The notes beneath the pieces are model-generated. The model was not told where the DNA came from. It saw nothing but the letters and a program-made list of their open reading frames with translations, and made no database searches. The translations under genes were made by a program, and so were the position numbers. DNA of 6,091 nt, from NCBI GenBank assembly GCA_015522345.1, contig WAML01000019.1, positions 1 to 6,091 on the forward strand, read 5' to 3'. Source of the stretch: Desulfurococcales archaeon. GTDB lineage: Archaea > Thermoproteota > Thermoprotei_A > Sulfolobales > Desulfurococcaceae. The first letter of the stretch is position 1, and every line of letters begins with the position of its first letter. This document shows, in pieces, positions 5,383-6,091 of this stretch.

Positions 5383-5790
5383 TCATAAGAAAGGACTTAT
5401 TATGCCGTATAAGGCTAGTATATAAATTAATATAGTATAGCCTAGAGCTATAGCTAGATGATATAATAGGTTTTTCATACTTGTTCCTCTTCTTACACCA
5501 GTTACCCCTATATGCATTAGGTATAGACCAAGTATATTTGTAAGAAAGTATGCAAAGGGGAACATTATTTTAAAATATTCTTCTCCTAAAAGAAAGGATA
5601 TTATTGTCGATATCACATATGCTACTGGTATATTGACAAAGACATCATTCCACCATGTAAGAGGCGAGAGTATATAGCCTATAGTAAATACTATTGCTCT
5701 AAAAACCCCTTCTTTTCTATTGATACTCCTATTTCTTATACCCAGTAACTTCTTCAACAAATTCTTTAAATACTCCATTCTATTATTCAA
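5383..5790 (-). CDS. Small multi-pass membrane protein, function unknown
   Basis: A 135-residue protein. The first 28 residues are basic (MNNRMEYLKNLLKKLLGIRN..), then come hydrophobic segments at about 29-45, 50-68, 74-97 and 107-129, so three or four helices. A distinctive stretch, SPLTWWNDVFVNIPVAY (42-58), with two tryptophans and Asn-Asp at a helix boundary, looks like a conserved family motif. I have the impression of similar archaeal conserved membrane proteins but cannot name the family. The TTG start at 5790 is chosen because GAGGAT (5802-5797) lies 6 bases upstream; the in-frame ATG at 5778 has only a distant AAGG. A 117-base gap separates its stop from hel308, which has its own promoter signals, so it is probably a single-gene unit, divergent from the HD-domain gene to its right. 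Confidence 0.7.
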   Translation of the reverse strand: MNNRMEYLKNLLKKLLGIRNRSINRKEGVFRAIVFTIGYILSPLTWWNDVFVNIPVAYVISTIISFLLGEEYFKIMFPFAYFLTNILGLYLMHIGVTGVRRGTSMKNLLYHLAIALGYTILIYILALYGIISPFL

Positions 5791-5796
5791 GCCTTA

Positions 5797-5802
5797 ATCC
5801 TC
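5797..5802 (-). promoter_or_regulatory. SD that decides the TTG start at 5790
   Basis: On the minus strand GAGGAT stands 6 bases from TTG 5790, ideal spacing. It is too far (18 bases) from the ATG at codon 5. This favours the 135-residue form of the small membrane protein. Confidence 0.5.
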
Positions 5803-5823
5803 GCGAATACTCTTAAATCCAAA

Positions 5824-5836
5824 TAGTATCATACTA
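5824..5836. promoter_or_regulatory. 13-base palindrome in the divergent gap, possible operator
   Basis: TAGTAT-C-ATACTA is a perfect inverted repeat with a single central base. ATCC (5817-5820) and GGAT (5837-5840) flank it as a further, offset pair of arms. It lies 34 bases upstream of the TTG start at 5790, near the expected transcription start if ATTAATATAT (5842-5851) is the TATA region. An operator role is inferred from symmetry and position. Confidence 0.35.
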
Positions 5837-5893
5837 GGATACGATATATTAATAGTACTTAAAGAATATCCTGTTTTAAAGTGTCGTTAACTA

Positions 5894-5929
5894 GTAGTAA
5901 TACTAATTAAGTAGTAATGATCTAATTAA
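5894..5929. repeat. Two imperfect tandem copies of GTAGTAAT..CTAATTAA
   Basis: GTAGTAATACTAATTAA (5894-5910) is followed directly by GTAGTAATGATCTAATTAA (5911-5929), the same unit with two extra bases. TCCTGTT (5869-5875) and AACAGGA (5932-5938) flank the pair as a 7-base inverted repeat. The repeats lie upstream of the HD-domain gene start and overlap where its TATA box should be (about 5924-5930). The A+T richness makes partial chance similarity possible. Confidence 0.4.
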
Positions 5930-5955
5930 CTAACAGGAAATGTATCTTGTTCACC

Positions 5956-5961
5956 GGGGAG
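5956..5961 (+). promoter_or_regulatory. SD for the partial HD-domain gene
   Basis: GGGGAG lies 4 bases before TTG 5966, the only ATG, GTG or TTG in this frame between the TAA at 5927-5929 and the conserved protein sequence. It is an unusually G-rich patch in an A+T-rich gap. Confidence 0.45.
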
Positions 5962-5965
5962 TATA

Positions 5966-6091
5966 TTGTCAACAATTCCTAGGTACCTAGATAACCTCTC
6001 TTGGGATGTCATAAGAGACCCCATATATGACTATATAGTATTTAATAAAGAAGTTGAAGAACCTATAATAAATAGTTGGGCAGTACAAAGA
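5966..6091 (+). CDS. Partial HD-domain phosphohydrolase, first 42 residues (SAMHD1/dGTPase-like)
   Basis: From TTG 5966 the frame stays open to the last base (42 codons). The product starts MSTIPRYLDNLSWDVIRDPI and continues YDYIVFNKEVEEPIINSWAVQR. This fits the N-terminus of archaeal and bacterial HD phosphohydrolases related to SAMHD1 (COG1078-type), where 'RDPIhg.I.l...e..iidt..fQRLrri.QLG' precedes the HD motif. Here RDPIYDYI is at about 17-24, EEPIIN at 31-36 and QR at 41-42, just at the edge. These enzymes act on dNTPs or other nucleotides; the metal-binding His-Asp residues would lie beyond the window, so activity cannot be judged. The start is supported by GGGGAG 4 bases upstream and an in-frame TAA at 5927. 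The gene is divergent from the small membrane protein at 5790. Confidence 0.7.
   Translation, partial: MSTIPRYLDNLSWDVIRDPIYDYIVFNKEVEEPIINSWAVQR

Noticed and set aside
1..6091. CRISPR array, tRNA, rRNA, insertion sequence or attachment site
   Set aside because: I found no regularly spaced repeats, no cloverleaf-like sequence with T-loop GTTCRA and matching acceptor arms, no transposase motifs and no long terminal inverted repeats.

Overview
The window looks like chromosomal DNA from a hyperthermophilic crenarchaeote. The signs are an A+T-rich composition (roughly a third G+C by eye), heavy use of AGA and ATA codons, many TTG/GTG starts with G-rich Shine-Dalgarno (SD) sequences, a Hel308 repair helicase, and an archaeal E1-like enzyme with two small ubiquitin-like/sulfur-carrier proteins. 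Desulfurococcales (Staphylothermus-like) is my best guess; it is an inference, not shown by the sequence.

Layout. At 1-266 (minus) is the start of a two-helix membrane protein that runs off the left edge. It is divergent from a plus-strand pair at 412-1936: a membrane protein with a TrkA-C (RCK_C) domain, overlapping an E1-like adenylyltransferase of the MoeB/ThiF/HesA family. The 145-base divergent gap carries two clear palindromes. The E1 gene runs convergently into a minus-strand pair (2445-1959) encoding a ThiS-like and a MoaD-like protein, each ending in Gly-Gly. A hairpin sits across the E1 stop codon. Further along the minus strand is a Hel308 helicase (5265-3085) followed after 3 bases by an unrecognised polytopic membrane protein (3081-2512). 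Then comes a small membrane protein (5790-5383). At the right edge a divergent plus-strand gene begins at about 5966; its visible part resembles the N-terminus of SAMHD1/dGTPase-like HD-domain proteins.

How the genes fit together. The E1-like enzyme and the two Gly-Gly proteins form an obvious functional set: ATP-dependent adenylation of a C-terminal glycine, leading to a thiocarboxylate (for molybdopterin or tRNA 2-thiolation) or to protein conjugation as with SAMPs/Urm1. The E1 keeps its zinc cysteines but has no cysteine in the segment where ThiF/UbaA/Uba4 enzymes carry the catalytic one. It is translationally coupled to a membrane protein with a ligand-binding RCK_C domain, an association I cannot explain. 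The helicase and its downstream membrane protein form a separate transcription unit.

I see no tRNA, rRNA, CRISPR, insertion sequence or gene wreckage. There is no gene-free stretch over 300 bases. The three largest gaps (267-411, 5266-5382, 5791-5965) contain only promoter-like and palindromic sequence.
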